Below, in pieces: positions 36,492 to 45,266 of a DNA stretch of 64,000 bases. Every line of letters begins with the position of its first letter. Position 1 is the first letter of the stretch. Below the pieces are notes generated by a model. It saw nothing but the letters and a program-made list of their open reading frames with translations, made no database searches and was not told the origin of the DNA. The stretch lies in assembly GCA_035652095.1 (NCBI GenBank), contig DASREM010000049.1:54416-118415 (forward strand). The letters are read 5' to 3'. Source of the DNA: DASREM01 sp035652095. GTDB lineage: Bacteria > Acidobacteriota > Terriglobia > Terriglobales > Acidobacteriaceae. A program made the position numbers and the translations under genes.

Positions 36492-38903
36492 GTGACCACA
36501 CCCAAAGAAAAATTCGAGACCAAGAAACTGCCCATGATGCCTATCCGGGACGTGGTCATCTTTCCGTACATGATGACGCCGTTCGTGGTGGGACGGGAGT
36601 CCAGCGTCCGGGCCCTGGAAGAGGCGCTGGCCGCGGACAAGAAAATCTTCCTGGCGACCCAGCATGATGCAAGTGTGGACGAGCCCAAGCCCAACGAGAT
36701 CTATCAGGTCGGCACTGTCGTAAATATCGTGCAGAGCCTGAAGCTCCCGGACGGAAACATCAAGGTCCTGGTGGAAGGAATCGAGCGCGGCAAAGTTCTG
36801 CAGATCAGCGAGAGCGAAGGTTTCATGCAGGTGTCGGTTCGGGTGGCGCGATACACGACCGAAACCACTCCGCAGGTCGAGAGCGGCATGCAGCGGGTCA
36901 CGTCACTGTTTGAGCAGTACGTGAAGCTGTGCCAGTCGCTTAACTACGAGACCATGATCGCGGCAGTACGGATGGAAGATCCGGCTAAGCTGACGGACAC
37001 CATTTCCGCCAACCTCCAGCTTTCCATCGAAGAGAAGCAGGAGTTGCTGGAAATCTTCGATCCCGCGGAACGCCTGAGCCGCATTGGCGACGTTCTTGAT
37101 ATTGAGATCGAGAAGTTGAACATGGATCGCACCATCCAGTCGCGGGTAAAGCGGCAGATGGAGCGGGCACAGAAAGAGTATTACCTTAACGAGAAGATCA
37201 AGGCGATCCAGAAAGAACTTGGCCGGGGCGAGAAGAGCGAATTCGATGAATTGAAGAAAAAGATCGAGTCCGCCGGCATGAGCAAGGAAGTGCGCGACAA
37301 GGCCATGCAGGAACTGAAAAAGCTCGAAGCCATGCCGCCGATGTCGGCCGAATCCACGGTTTCGCGCAACTACCTGGACTGGCTGCTCGCAGTGCCGTGG
37401 AAGAAGCGCTCGAAGGAAATCCGCAACATCAGCCGCGCGGAAAAGGTACTAAACGAAGATCATTACGGGCTGGAGAAAATCAAGGAGCGCATCCTTGAAT
37501 TCCTGGCCGTGCGCCAGTTGGTAAAGAACCCCAAAGGTTCGATTCTTTGTTTCGTTGGACCGCCAGGCGTAGGCAAGACTTCTCTGGGCATGTCGATCGC
37601 GAAGGCAACCGGCCGCAAGTTCGTCCGCATGTCGCTGGGCGGAGTGCGCGACGAGGCTGAGATCCGCGGTCACCGCCGGACGTACATCGGGGCCCTGCCC
37701 GGCCAGATCATCCAGATGATGAAGAAGGCCGGCACCAAGAACCCGGTGTTCATGCTGGACGAAGTGGACAAGATGTCAATGGACTTCCGCGGCGACCCGT
37801 CGGCAGCGCTGCTGGAAGTACTCGATCCCGAGCAGAATTTCATGTTTGTGGATCATTATCTCGACGTCGAATATGACCTGTCGCAAATCTTCTTCATTGC
37901 CACCGCGAACGTGATGCACACCATCCCCCCTGCCCTGCAGGACCGCATGGAGGTGTTGCGTTTACACGGTTACACGGAGCAGGAAAAGGTCGAGATTGCG
38001 AAGCAGTTCCTGGTCAAGAAGCAGATGGTGCAGGCGGGCCTGACCGACAAGAACGTCAAGTTTAGCGACGATGCCATCACTGGCTTGATCCGCAGCTACA
38101 CCCGGGAAGCCGGAGTGCGCAACCTGGAACGCGAAATTGGCAACGTTTGCCGTAAAGTGGCGCGTAAGGTCGTGAAGGAAGGCGAGAGCTATAGCGTCAC
38201 GGTAAACGCCGAAAACCTCAACGACTTCCTGGGGGTCACAAAGTTCCGCGACACCCTGGCGCATGAGAAGAGCGAAGTCGGTCTGGTGACCGGTTTGGCA
38301 TGGACCGAAGTAGGCGGCTCTATTCTCAGCACCGAAGCTACCGTGGTCGACGGCAAGGGCAAGCTGACGCTCACCGGCAAGTTGGGCGACGTCATGCAGG
38401 AGTCGGCGCAGGCCGCAATGTCTTACGTTCGCTCGCGGGCACAGCGCCTCGGACTGCAGCGTGAGTTCTATCGCAATATGGACATCCACGTCCATGTGCC
38501 CGAAGGCGCAATTCCGAAGGACGGACCTTCTGCCGGAATCACGATAGCGACGGCCATTTCCAGCGCGTTGAGCAAGATTCCGGTCCGGCGCGATGTGGCG
38601 ATGACCGGTGAGATCACACTTCGTGGCAAAGTTCTTCCTATCGGCGGCTTGAAAGAGAAGCTGCTGGCCGCCCATCGCGCTGGCCTGTTTGAGGTGATTC
38701 TGCCGCAGGACAACCAGAAAGACCTGGCGGAAGTTCCCGAGAACCTGCGCAGCGCGATGAAGATGCACTTTGTGGATACGATGGACCAGGTGCTGAGCAT
38801 CGCCCTGGAACAACCACTCCCGGACCAGCCTGCGGTAGGGGAGGCAGCCCAGACCATTGCTCCGCTTGCGCCCCCTCCTGAGGGATCAACGGCGCATCAG
38901 TAA
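36492..38903 (+). CDS. lon: ATP-dependent protease Lon
   Basis: This 803-residue protein starts at GTG 36492 after GAGGAG. The N-terminal substrate-binding domain (about 13-210) begins LPMMPIRDVVIFPYM. The AAA+ module has Walker A at G356-S364 (GPPGVGKTS) and Walker B at VFMLDEVDKM. The C-terminal protease domain holds the catalytic Ser680 in PKDGPSAG and Lys723 in GGLKEKLLAAHRAG. It degrades misfolded and regulatory proteins in the cytoplasm. It is 34 bp after clpX and ends the tig-clpP-clpX-lon block, with a terminator downstream. Confidence 0.96.
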   Translation: MTTPKEKFETKKLPMMPIRDVVIFPYMMTPFVVGRESSVRALEEALAADKKIFLATQHDASVDEPKPNEIYQVGTVVNIVQSLKLPDGNIKVLVEGIERGKVLQISESEGFMQVSVRVARYTTETTPQVESGMQRVTSLFEQYVKLCQSLNYETMIAAVRMEDPAKLTDTISANLQLSIEEKQELLEIFDPAERLSRIGDVLDIEIEKLNMDRTIQSRVKRQMERAQKEYYLNEKIKAIQKELGRGEKSEFDELKKKIESAGMSKEVRDKAMQELKKLEAMPPMSAESTVSRNYLDWLLAVPWKKRSKEIRNISRAEKVLNEDHYGLEKIKERILEFLAVRQLVKNPKGSILCFVGPPGVGKTSLGMSIAKATGRKFVRMSLGGVRDEAEIRGHRRTYIGALPGQIIQMMKKAGTKNPVFMLDEVDKMSMDFRGDPSAALLEVLDPEQNFMFVDHYLDVEYDLSQIFFIATANVMHTIPPALQDRMEVLRLHGYTEQEKVEIAKQFLVKKQMVQAGLTDKNVKFSDDAITGLIRSYTREAGVRNLEREIGNVCRKVARKVVKEGESYSVTVNAENLNDFLGVTKFRDTLAHEKSEVGLVTGLAWTEVGGSILSTEATVVDGKGKLTLTGKLGDVMQESAQAAMSYVRSRAQRLGLQREFYRNMDIHVHVPEGAIPKDGPSAGITIATAISSALSKIPVRRDVAMTGEITLRGKVLPIGGLKEKLLAAHRAGLFEVILPQDNQKDLAEVPENLRSAMKMHFVDTMDQVLSIALEQPLPDQPAVGEAAQTIAPLAPPPEGSTAHQ

Positions 38904-38930
38904 GCACAGCCTTTGTCCGTTGACATGATG

Positions 38931-38961
38931 AAGACCCGCTGGTGCGCGGGTCTTTTCTTTT
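38931..38961 (+). terminator. Intrinsic terminator after lon
   Basis: A perfect 9-bp stem AAGACCCGC/GCGGGTCTT (38931-38939 and 38946-38954) with a six-base loop is followed by TTCTTTT. It lies 28 bases after the lon stop. The following ~150 bases up to the small membrane protein gene hold nothing clear. Confidence 0.9.
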
Positions 38962-39108
38962 CCCCAGTAGTTTCATTGTGTTGTTCGTGGTTTATCGGAT
39001 CGGCAAAGGAAGCAACACCAACGCAGGAGAGTTCACTCCGTTCGGGGTGACACCGCTCCTCAACGGTCTTAGAATGGCAGTTGAAGAAGCGGGACTGAGG
39101 ATTGAACG

Positions 39109-39339
39109 GTGGAAGAGCCTCTTCAAAGACGTTTCCCGGTCCGCGGGACGGCGGCCCTGATCGTCGCCATCGCCGTGATCATGGTTCCGTTCGTGCTTCT
39201 ACCTGCATATCGCATTTTCTTTCTTGTTAGCCTGGGAATCGGCATCGTAGTCGCAGGAATCCTCTACCTGTGGCGCATGTATCGCCCAATCCGTGAAGAA
39301 GACATCCATAACACCAAACGGCCCTTAGGGCTGGACTGA
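39109..39339 (+). CDS. Small two-helix membrane protein of unknown function (76 aa)
   Basis: GTG 39109 opens a 76-residue protein with two membrane helices (about 13-31, GTAALIVAIAVIMVPFVLL, and 36-54) and a charged cytoplasmic-type tail containing YRPIREEDIHNTKRP. It ends 6 bases before ysxC, so it is probably translated together with it. No family was recognised. A GAGG stretch 8-9 bases upstream may serve as ribosome site. The coding call rests on its hydropathy and its coupling to ysxC. Confidence 0.65.
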   Translation: MEEPLQRRFPVRGTAALIVAIAVIMVPFVLLPAYRIFFLVSLGIGIVVAGILYLWRMYRPIREEDIHNTKRPLGLD

Positions 39340-39345
39340 TCGATT

Positions 39346-39960
39346 ATGAGAGTTCTCGCCCAGTTCGTAACCTCGGCCAGCGATGTGCGCCACTTCCCCG
39401 CTCCGGTGCTGCCGGAAGTCGCTTTCCTGGGCCGCTCGAACGTGGGAAAGTCCAGCGTGATCAATTCTCTGCTGGGATCAAAGGTGGCAAAAACCAGTTC
39501 CACCCCGGGACGAACCCGGGCCATCAATTTCTTTGAGGTCCGCTGGGCGGGAAAACCCAGCCCGGAGCTGGTTTTCACCGACTTGCCTGGTTACGGATAT
39601 GCCAAGATTTCGCGCGAGGTTTCACAGCGCTGGCCGGAGTTCATTGAGCCCTACTTGAAAGAGCGCCAAACCCTGGCGCTCTGCCTTGCGCTCATTGACG
39701 TGAGCGTTCCGGTGCAGGCGAGCGATAAGCAACTGGTCGCCTTTCTGATGCGAAGCGAGCGCCCATTTCTGATCGTGGGTACCAAGAGCGACCGGCTCTC
39801 GGGCAATCAATTGCGCAATTCCCTTCGCATGCTGGAAGAAGAGTTTTCTGCCGGGACTATCCTGCCATTCTCCGCTCGCAGCGGCTACGGCCGAGACGAA
39901 TTGTGGAAGAGGATTCGGAGTGCAACGGAGCAACTGCGCTTGAATCCGTCCGCTGAGTGA
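39346..39960 (+). CDS. ysxC: Ribosome biogenesis GTP-binding protein YsxC/EngB
   Basis: This 204-residue GTPase has G1 at 29-37 (GRSNVGKSS), the G2 region TPGRTRAINFFEV, G3 in FTDLPGYGYAK, and G4 in VGTKSDRLS. Length and the FPAPVLPEVAFLGRSNVGKS start are typical of the EngB/YihA family, which assists assembly of the large ribosomal subunit. Placement after lon is common in bacteria. The next gene begins 65 bp downstream on the same strand. Confidence 0.93.
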   Translation: MRVLAQFVTSASDVRHFPAPVLPEVAFLGRSNVGKSSVINSLLGSKVAKTSSTPGRTRAINFFEVRWAGKPSPELVFTDLPGYGYAKISREVSQRWPEFIEPYLKERQTLALCLALIDVSVPVQASDKQLVAFLMRSERPFLIVGTKSDRLSGNQLRNSLRMLEEEFSAGTILPFSARSGYGRDELWKRIRSATEQLRLNPSAE

Positions 39961-40025
39961 CTGATTACTTTTGTGTCCCACCGGGTATCGCCGGAAAGCC
40001 GACCTTCCGTTATCATGAAAACCCT

Positions 40026-41003
40026 ATGGCTAAGTACCTGATTACAGGAATCGCAGGCTTTATTGGCTCGTCGATTGCGAGAGCATTGCTGGCCCGGGGC
40101 GACGAAGTTCGTGGCATTGACAATCTGGCGACCGGCAAGCGCGAGAACATCGCAGAGATATCGAATCAAATCGACTTTCGTGAGGCGGACCTGCTCGATA
40201 TGAAAGCTGTGCAGGATGCCTGTCGCGGGGTCGACTATGTGTACCATGAAGCTGCCATTCCGTCGGTGCCAAAATCCGTGATTGATCCGTTGGGCAGCAA
40301 CCAGGCCAACGTTGACGGCAGCGTGCACGTGCTGATTGCAGCGCGCGATGCGAAGGTCAAGCGGGTAATTTATGCGGCATCGTCGTCGGCCTATGGAGAC
40401 ACGCCGACACTTCCCAAGCGCGAAGACATGTCTCCCAATCCCATCTCTCCGTATGCGGTTGCAAAACTGGCAAGCGAATACTACATGACTTCTTTTTATC
40501 GCTGCTACGGGCTGGAAACCGTCTGTTTGCGGTACTTCAATATTTTTGGTCCGCGCCAGGATCCTACGTCCCCTTACTCGGGGGTCTTGGCGAAGTTCAT
40601 CACTCAAATGTTGAACGGGGAAGAACCGACAATTCTGGGGGACGGCGAGCAAAGCCGAGACTTCACCTATATTGATAACGCGGTACATGCCAACCTGCTT
40701 GCTGCCAAGGCTCCGGCTTCGGAGGTCGCGGGGCGCGTGTTTAATGTGGCGACGGGAAAGCGATTCGACCTGAACGAAACTTTCCGCATCCTGAAAAAGA
40801 TCATGGACTTCCCCGGTCAGGTGAAGTATGGCCCGGAACGCGCCGGGGACGTGAAGCACTCGCTGGCCGACATGACCCGTGCTGAAAAACACCTGGGATA
40901 CAAGCCGCAGGTTGATTTCGAAGAAGGATTGCGGCGGACCATCGCGTGGTACAAAACAGAATTTTCCTCCGGCAAGCTTCACGCTTCGAGTTCGCGCGCA
41001 TAA
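40026..41003 (+). CDS. NAD-dependent UDP-sugar 4-epimerase (extended SDR)
   Basis: From ATG 40026 the protein has 325 residues. It has the Rossmann motif ITGIAGFIGSS (6-16), ASSSAYGDTP (118-127) and the catalytic Y143-xxx-K147 in SPYAVAKLASEYY. Further matches are RYFNIFGPRQDP and DGEQSRDFTYIDNAV, typical of the UDP-N-acetylglucosamine 4-epimerase (WbpP/Gne) and UDP-glucose 4-epimerase group. It makes UDP-sugar precursors for surface polysaccharides, such as those of the locus beginning at 53583. The sugar preference cannot be read safely from the sequence. An upstream in-frame start inside the ysxC end is unlikely. Confidence 0.88.
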   Translation: MAKYLITGIAGFIGSSIARALLARGDEVRGIDNLATGKRENIAEISNQIDFREADLLDMKAVQDACRGVDYVYHEAAIPSVPKSVIDPLGSNQANVDGSVHVLIAARDAKVKRVIYAASSSAYGDTPTLPKREDMSPNPISPYAVAKLASEYYMTSFYRCYGLETVCLRYFNIFGPRQDPTSPYSGVLAKFITQMLNGEEPTILGDGEQSRDFTYIDNAVHANLLAAKAPASEVAGRVFNVATGKRFDLNETFRILKKIMDFPGQVKYGPERAGDVKHSLADMTRAEKHLGYKPQVDFEEGLRRTIAWYKTEFSSGKLHASSSRA

Positions 41004-41119
41004 GCATCCCCTTCGCCCCACATGTCGGAAGCGCAAGATGTGGGCACTCCCGCCGAACATTTCTCCGTCATTACCTTCGTGATCTAGGGGGTAGTTACCC
41101 ACAGGAATAGATTGAAGGC

Positions 41120-41797
41120 ATGACACTTTCATCCATGGTGGTCTCGCGGGATTGGCAAGAGGTTGGCGTGCTCGAGTGCATTCTGGGCGGCCTTCATATC
41201 GACGTTGATGTCGAGTCTGAACCAGAAAAAGCCAGCAAGAAGCTGGCAAAATCGAAGTTCGATGCGCTGATCCTGGATTGCGATCTGAATGGGACGGCCA
41301 AGATTTTAAGCGGCGTACGCGAAGTGTCACATCCCACCTGTGTTCCTCTGGTGATTGTGAGCGGATCGCCGGGAAGGGCGCAGTTGGACGCAATGGGGGC
41401 GAATTTCGTTTTCGAGAAGCCGATTTCGGTCGAGCAAGCGGTTCACACGCTTTCGGCGGCGCGCAACATGATCATGGACGGACGTCTCCGGTATCACCGG
41501 CAGAATCTGGAGATCCCGGTTTCGCTCAGTTGCGGCGCCAAGATTCAGTTACAAGCAAGGCTGACCAACCTGAGCCAAGGCGGCATCGGCGTAAAAGTAG
41601 ATGCTCCCATCCCGATGACTGGCCCTCTGAGGATCAGCTTCGACCTTCCTCAATCCAAGCTCCATGTTAAGTCCCTGGGCAAAGTGGCATGGACAGATCC
41701 TGAAGGGAATGCCGGCATCCGGTTCGTACAAATCACCCGCCGGGTGAAGCGTGATCTGCAGCTGTGGCTGGAGCAGCAATATTTCGCGAAACGATGA
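41120..41797 (+). CDS. Receiver-like domain fused to PilZ domain
   Basis: This 225-residue cytoplasmic protein has a receiver-like N-terminus (about 1-115) with LILDCDLNGT at the phospho-Asp region, VIVSGSPG and FVFEKPIS, the last two matching the conserved Thr/Ser and Lys areas of receivers. A PilZ domain (about 120-222) carries NLSQGGIGV, which fits the [D/N]xSxxG half of the c-di-GMP motif. A clean RxxxR half is not obvious (RLRYHR). It may join phosphorelay and c-di-GMP inputs. It converges with another PilZ gene, with 2 bases between the stops. Confidence 0.78.
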   Translation: MTLSSMVVSRDWQEVGVLECILGGLHIDVDVESEPEKASKKLAKSKFDALILDCDLNGTAKILSGVREVSHPTCVPLVIVSGSPGRAQLDAMGANFVFEKPISVEQAVHTLSAARNMIMDGRLRYHRQNLEIPVSLSCGAKIQLQARLTNLSQGGIGVKVDAPIPMTGPLRISFDLPQSKLHVKSLGKVAWTDPEGNAGIRFVQITRRVKRDLQLWLEQQYFAKR

Positions 41798-41799
41798 AG

Positions 41800-42606
41800 C
41801 TAGCGGAAGCGCGGCTGATCTTCTTCTTGCGAGCAGGGTGATCCCGATGCCAAGCGGGCGATATCGTCGCCCACCGTTCCGCCGACACAGGCGGTGAACA
41901 TCGCCCAGTAGACTCCAGCAAAAATTGTAGTAACGCAGAGCACCAGGGCCAATGCCACTGGCCAGGATGGAAAGGTGTCGCTGATCACAGAAGAGATCAG
42001 GACAAACAGTAGCACGGCGCAGAGCAGGATCAGGCTGTCCACAGCGCGCGAAAGCAGGAGCGCGGAAATGGAGAACGAGGAGCCAAACAGGGTTACGCGG
42101 GCATATTGCAGTTCCTCGTCCGATGCAGCTGGGTCCTGCACAACGGCGATAGAAGCGCGCGGTTCTCCTGATATCAGCAATTCGGCCGCATCCTGCCCGC
42201 CGCGGTGATGAACAAACACGGACTCCAGGCCGGATGCACGAGAAGCAGATGCCAGCAACTGAGTGAAGATCCAGTCTTTGATCTGTTGGCGAGCTCGAGG
42301 CGGAATTTCGCAAAACTCCATTCCCGCCTGGCCCAAAGGGTCGGTCCACGCAACTCTGCCTGTCGTCTCAACACGGGCGCGCGGGCCGAGCAGTTCGAAG
42401 CGCACCGGCAGTTGATCGTCCACTTTGAGAGCAGAAACAGTTTGAACGGCAATACCACGTTCGCTGACATCGCGGATAATGCCGCCGTTCTCGCGGTCCA
42501 GATTCACGTAGGCCAGATTTTGGACTTTCTGACGCAAAAACCGGCGCTGCCTCAGGTGTTCGGCAGTGGGGGCCCGGGCCGTGGCCAGGTCGGGCGTGAA
42601 CTCCAT
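41800..42606 (-). CDS. PilZ domain protein with C-terminal membrane helices
   Basis: This 268-residue protein has an N-terminal PilZ domain (about 18-115) with both halves of the c-di-GMP site: RRFLR (RxxxR) and DVSERG (DxSxxG), followed by GRVAWTDPLGQAGMEF. Residues about 190-245 contain two membrane helices (SLILLCAVLLFVLISSVI and WPVALALVLCVTTIFAGVYW). The layout suggests a c-di-GMP receptor held at the inner membrane that passes a signal to a membrane partner. The partner is unknown. The neighbours on both sides are also signalling genes. Confidence 0.8.
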   Translation of the reverse strand: MEFTPDLATARAPTAEHLRQRRFLRQKVQNLAYVNLDRENGGIIRDVSERGIAVQTVSALKVDDQLPVRFELLGPRARVETTGRVAWTDPLGQAGMEFCEIPPRARQQIKDWIFTQLLASASRASGLESVFVHHRGGQDAAELLISGEPRASIAVVQDPAASDEELQYARVTLFGSSFSISALLLSRAVDSLILLCAVLLFVLISSVISDTFPSWPVALALVLCVTTIFAGVYWAMFTACVGGTVGDDIARLASGSPCSQEEDQPRFR

Positions 42607-42662
42607 GGGAAAATCTTAGCCCTTGATGAAGGTTGCGCCGTTAACCGCAATGGTTCCGAGTA

Positions 42663-42998
42663 TCAGGAGGCTGAGCGATGCTCGCTGGCAGTCACGGCTG
42701 GAGGGGTCGTGCTCTCCTGCGCCGCCTGCCATGCGATCAAGCGGTTCAAATCGTAGCTATATGGACCGTAGGCGCGGAATTTGTGCTCGTCGAAAAGGCG
42801 CTTAATTCCACATCCTAGGCAAACCTGGTAGGAATGGTTCTGGGAACTCACCGGCCAGCTCATTTTGCTGTGCCAGCATCCACGTAGAACCACGACAGCG
42901 GCGCCCGTAATACCGGTGGCCATGACTCCCAAAGGCCATAGCCAACGCTTCTTTTTCTTCTTTTCGCCCACCTGGGAACCCGTAAAGCAAAACTCCAC
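42663..42998 (-). CDS. Small single-helix membrane protein with CxxC motif, unknown function
   Basis: The frame from GTG 42998 gives 111 residues; GTG 42971 is also possible and begins GEKKKKKRWLWPLG. After the basic stretch there is one membrane helix (WPLGVMATGITGAAVVVL), then a soluble part with VCLGCGIKRLFDEHKFRAYGPYSYDLNRLIA. The CLGCG pair might bind metal. The tail is Thr/Ser-rich. No family was recognised. It stands alone between the PilZ gene and the divergent GAF-amidase gene. Confidence 0.6.
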   Translation of the reverse strand: MEFCFTGSQVGEKKKKKRWLWPLGVMATGITGAAVVVLRGCWHSKMSWPVSSQNHSYQVCLGCGIKRLFDEHKFRAYGPYSYDLNRLIAWQAAQESTTPPAVTASEHRSAS

Positions 42999-43138
42999 GA
43001 TTCAGCATATTCCCTGCCGACCTCAGACGCAATGGCACAAAGTTGCCAGAGACTTCCGGGTAAAGCCAACTCTTACCAAAGACACGATAAGGCGGCTACC
43101 TTCGTGCCTGGGAGAATATTGCAGCCGGCAACAAACCT

Positions 43139-43160
43139 ATGTAACTTACATGGTATTACC
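43139..43160. promoter_or_regulatory. Two adjacent palindromes upstream of the GAF-amidase gene
   Basis: ATGTAA-C-TTACAT (43139-43151) is directly followed by GGTA-T-TACC (43152-43160). They end 39 bases before the ATG of the amidase gene, a normal operator position. The rest of the 201-bp gap to the 111-residue gene shows nothing distinct. Confidence 0.4.
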
Positions 43161-43199
43161 CCAAAATAGCCGGTTTCGTGCCGGTGGCTTTGCACACAC

Positions 43200-45266
43200 A
43201 TGAGCACCAGTCCGACCAAAACGGCATGGATGGATCCTGAGGAATGGGCGGAGTTGCCGTCGCCCTCTGGCCCCCCCATTCTCGGAGATGGACGCGAGGC
43301 GTTCCAGGCCCTGCTTGGGTTCTCCGCGCTGCAGGCGCAATTGCAGGAGCGGAAAAACCAAACGGGCGCAAAATCGATCGAATTTGTGCTAGATGACGTC
43401 CTGCAATTGGTGGCAGAGCGGGGTATGAGAATCACCGGCGCAGACGGCGTGGCGGTCGCGTTAGCAGAAGGCGACCAGATTGTATGCCGTGGCTCTGCAG
43501 GGGAGATGGTGCCCGACCCGGGCGCTCGGTTGAATCCTCATTCAGGTTTCTCGGGGGCTTGTTTTCGGCATGGAGAAGTCATTCGCTGCGACGACACGGA
43601 AAATGATCCGCGGGTAAACGTGGAAGCCGCACGGCGATTGAAAGCACGATCCATGGTAGCTGTTCCCTTGAAGGGGCAGCGGCATGTGATTGGACTACTG
43701 GAAGCGTTCTCCTATGATGCCCACGCGTTCAACGATAGTGACGTTCGCAGCCTGAACCTTCTGGCGGAGTTGATCCTGGCAGCTCTGAAACCGGGAGAAG
43801 AAGATCGGCTCGTAGAAATCTCACAGCGGGTGGCAGAGGCGGCGAGTGAGCCAAGGCAAGCGTCTCAGGCTGAAGCGGAGCCATCTGCGCCAGGGACGGC
43901 GCCAATAAACATCGAGAGTGGACGACCGGGCATCACGGTCGTGGCTGCGGTGGTATTAGTGGCTATCGGACTGGGAGCTGTGCTGTGGTGGAAAATTCCT
44001 CATACAAAAGTAGCGGCCGCAGTAGTTTCCCCGCGAAGCGCCCCTGCCGAATCGAAAGCAGCTCTCAAAGTCTCGCGAGATTTGACTGATCTCCCAGCCC
44101 CCGATTTCGAAAACGACCCCGAGCAGATGACCCACGAAAAGCTTTCGGTGCTGCCGCAAGTGACAGGAATCCGGCACTGGTCAGCGGCCGAAGCGAGCAC
44201 CGTGGTCATAGACTTACAGGACCAAGTACAGTACGAGGCCCACCGCCTGACCAATCCTGACAGGATCTACTTCGATCTTCACGACACCGCGCTTGCCCCG
44301 GGGCTCTCGCCAAAGAACATCGAGATTGCGGATGGATTGCTGACGCGGGTTCGCGTAGCACAGCCCATTGTCGGAGTGACTCGAGTGGTGCTGGAGACAA
44401 ATGGTGGTTCGAACTTTTCCGTCAGCCTGGAGCCAAATCCGTATCGCCTGGTGCTGGAGGTGCGGAGGATGGGCACAAAGGCCCATAAAGCGACCGACGT
44501 AGATTTATTCGCCCCGTCAAAGCCTATGCCTGAAAGCGCGCAAACCATGGTCGCCAATGCTGCCACACATCCGGCGACTCCACGCTTCAGACTGGTGCTC
44601 GACCCTGGCCACGGAGGGTGGGATCTGGGCACTGTAGGTCGAAAGGGTTTGCTCGAGAAAGATCTGGTGCTGGATATCGTTAGCCGTGCAGGCAAGTTGG
44701 TGGAGAGCCGGCTTGGTGCGGAGGTAGTGTACACGCGGCAGGATGATACTTATATTCCCCTGGAGAAGCGCGCCGAGGTGGCAAACCAGGCTCAGGCCGA
44801 TCTCTTTGTTTCCATCCATGCGAACTACAGCGACTTTCCCTCCGCCCGGGGGGTGGAGACGTACTACACCAATACTTTTTCATCGGTGAACGGTCACGAC
44901 AAGAACGCAACCGAATCTGCAGGCCTGCGCTTTGCCTCCCTCGACATTAAGGCCAAGGTGCAGCAATCGCATCGCTTCGCATCCAGTATCCAGCAGTCGC
45001 TTTACAAAACTCTCGCGGCTACGAATCCTGGCTTACCGAATCGCGGGGTGAAGAGCGCGTCCTACGTGGTTCTGACGGGAACGGCTATGCCGGCAATATT
45101 GGCGGAGGTTTCGTTTGTAAGCAGTCCAACCGACGAGAACAACCTGCAAAGCTCGGAATACCGGGAACGAATTGCCGAGGCTCTGTACCAGGGGATCGCG
45201 CGCTTCGCGGCTACGCTCAGCAAGACCACACTCGCGAGTGCCTCGGCAAAATCAGTGGGACACTAG
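43200..45266 (+). CDS. GAF domain - membrane helix - AMIN - N-acetylmuramoyl-L-alanine amidase fusion
   Basis: The protein has 688 residues. A GAF domain spans about 60-195 (GADGVAVALAEGDQIVCRGSAG, GFSGACFRHGEVIRCDD, ARSMVAVPL). A single membrane helix lies at 244-264 and a linker at 265-315. An AMIN domain follows at about 320-425 and an Amidase_3 domain at about 465-680. Zinc ligands H471 (DPGHGG), E486 and H540 (SIHAN), and a late EVSFVSSPTDE, indicate an active amidase that cuts the lactyl-peptide bond of peptidoglycan. The predicted layout is GAF in the cytoplasm, AMIN and amidase in the periplasm. Amidases of this class usually have a signal peptide instead of a cytoplasmic sensor. The stop overlaps the convergent peptidase stop by four bases. 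Confidence 0.88.
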   Translation: MSTSPTKTAWMDPEEWAELPSPSGPPILGDGREAFQALLGFSALQAQLQERKNQTGAKSIEFVLDDVLQLVAERGMRITGADGVAVALAEGDQIVCRGSAGEMVPDPGARLNPHSGFSGACFRHGEVIRCDDTENDPRVNVEAARRLKARSMVAVPLKGQRHVIGLLEAFSYDAHAFNDSDVRSLNLLAELILAALKPGEEDRLVEISQRVAEAASEPRQASQAEAEPSAPGTAPINIESGRPGITVVAAVVLVAIGLGAVLWWKIPHTKVAAAVVSPRSAPAESKAALKVSRDLTDLPAPDFENDPEQMTHEKLSVLPQVTGIRHWSAAEASTVVIDLQDQVQYEAHRLTNPDRIYFDLHDTALAPGLSPKNIEIADGLLTRVRVAQPIVGVTRVVLETNGGSNFSVSLEPNPYRLVLEVRRMGTKAHKATDVDLFAPSKPMPESAQTMVANAATHPATPRFRLVLDPGHGGWDLGTVGRKGLLEKDLVLDIVSRAGKLVESRLGAEVVYTRQDDTYIPLEKRAEVANQAQADLFVSIHANYSDFPSARGVETYYTNTFSSVNGHDKNATESAGLRFASLDIKAKVQQSHRFASSIQQSLYKTLAATNPGLPNRGVKSASYVVLTGTAMPAILAEVSFVSSPTDENNLQSSEYRERIAEALYQGIARFAATLSKTTLASASAKSVGH

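Noticed and set aside
38942..39160. Possible plus-strand gene starting inside the lon terminator
   Set aside because: It begins within the terminator stem, has no ribosome site, and overlaps the better supported small membrane protein at 39109.
39885..41393. Open frame of 502 codons on the minus strand covering the epimerase and part of ysxC
   Set aside because: It lies opposite two clear genes (UDP-sugar epimerase and YsxC), is rich in His/Arg/Cys typical of antisense frames, and shows no domain.
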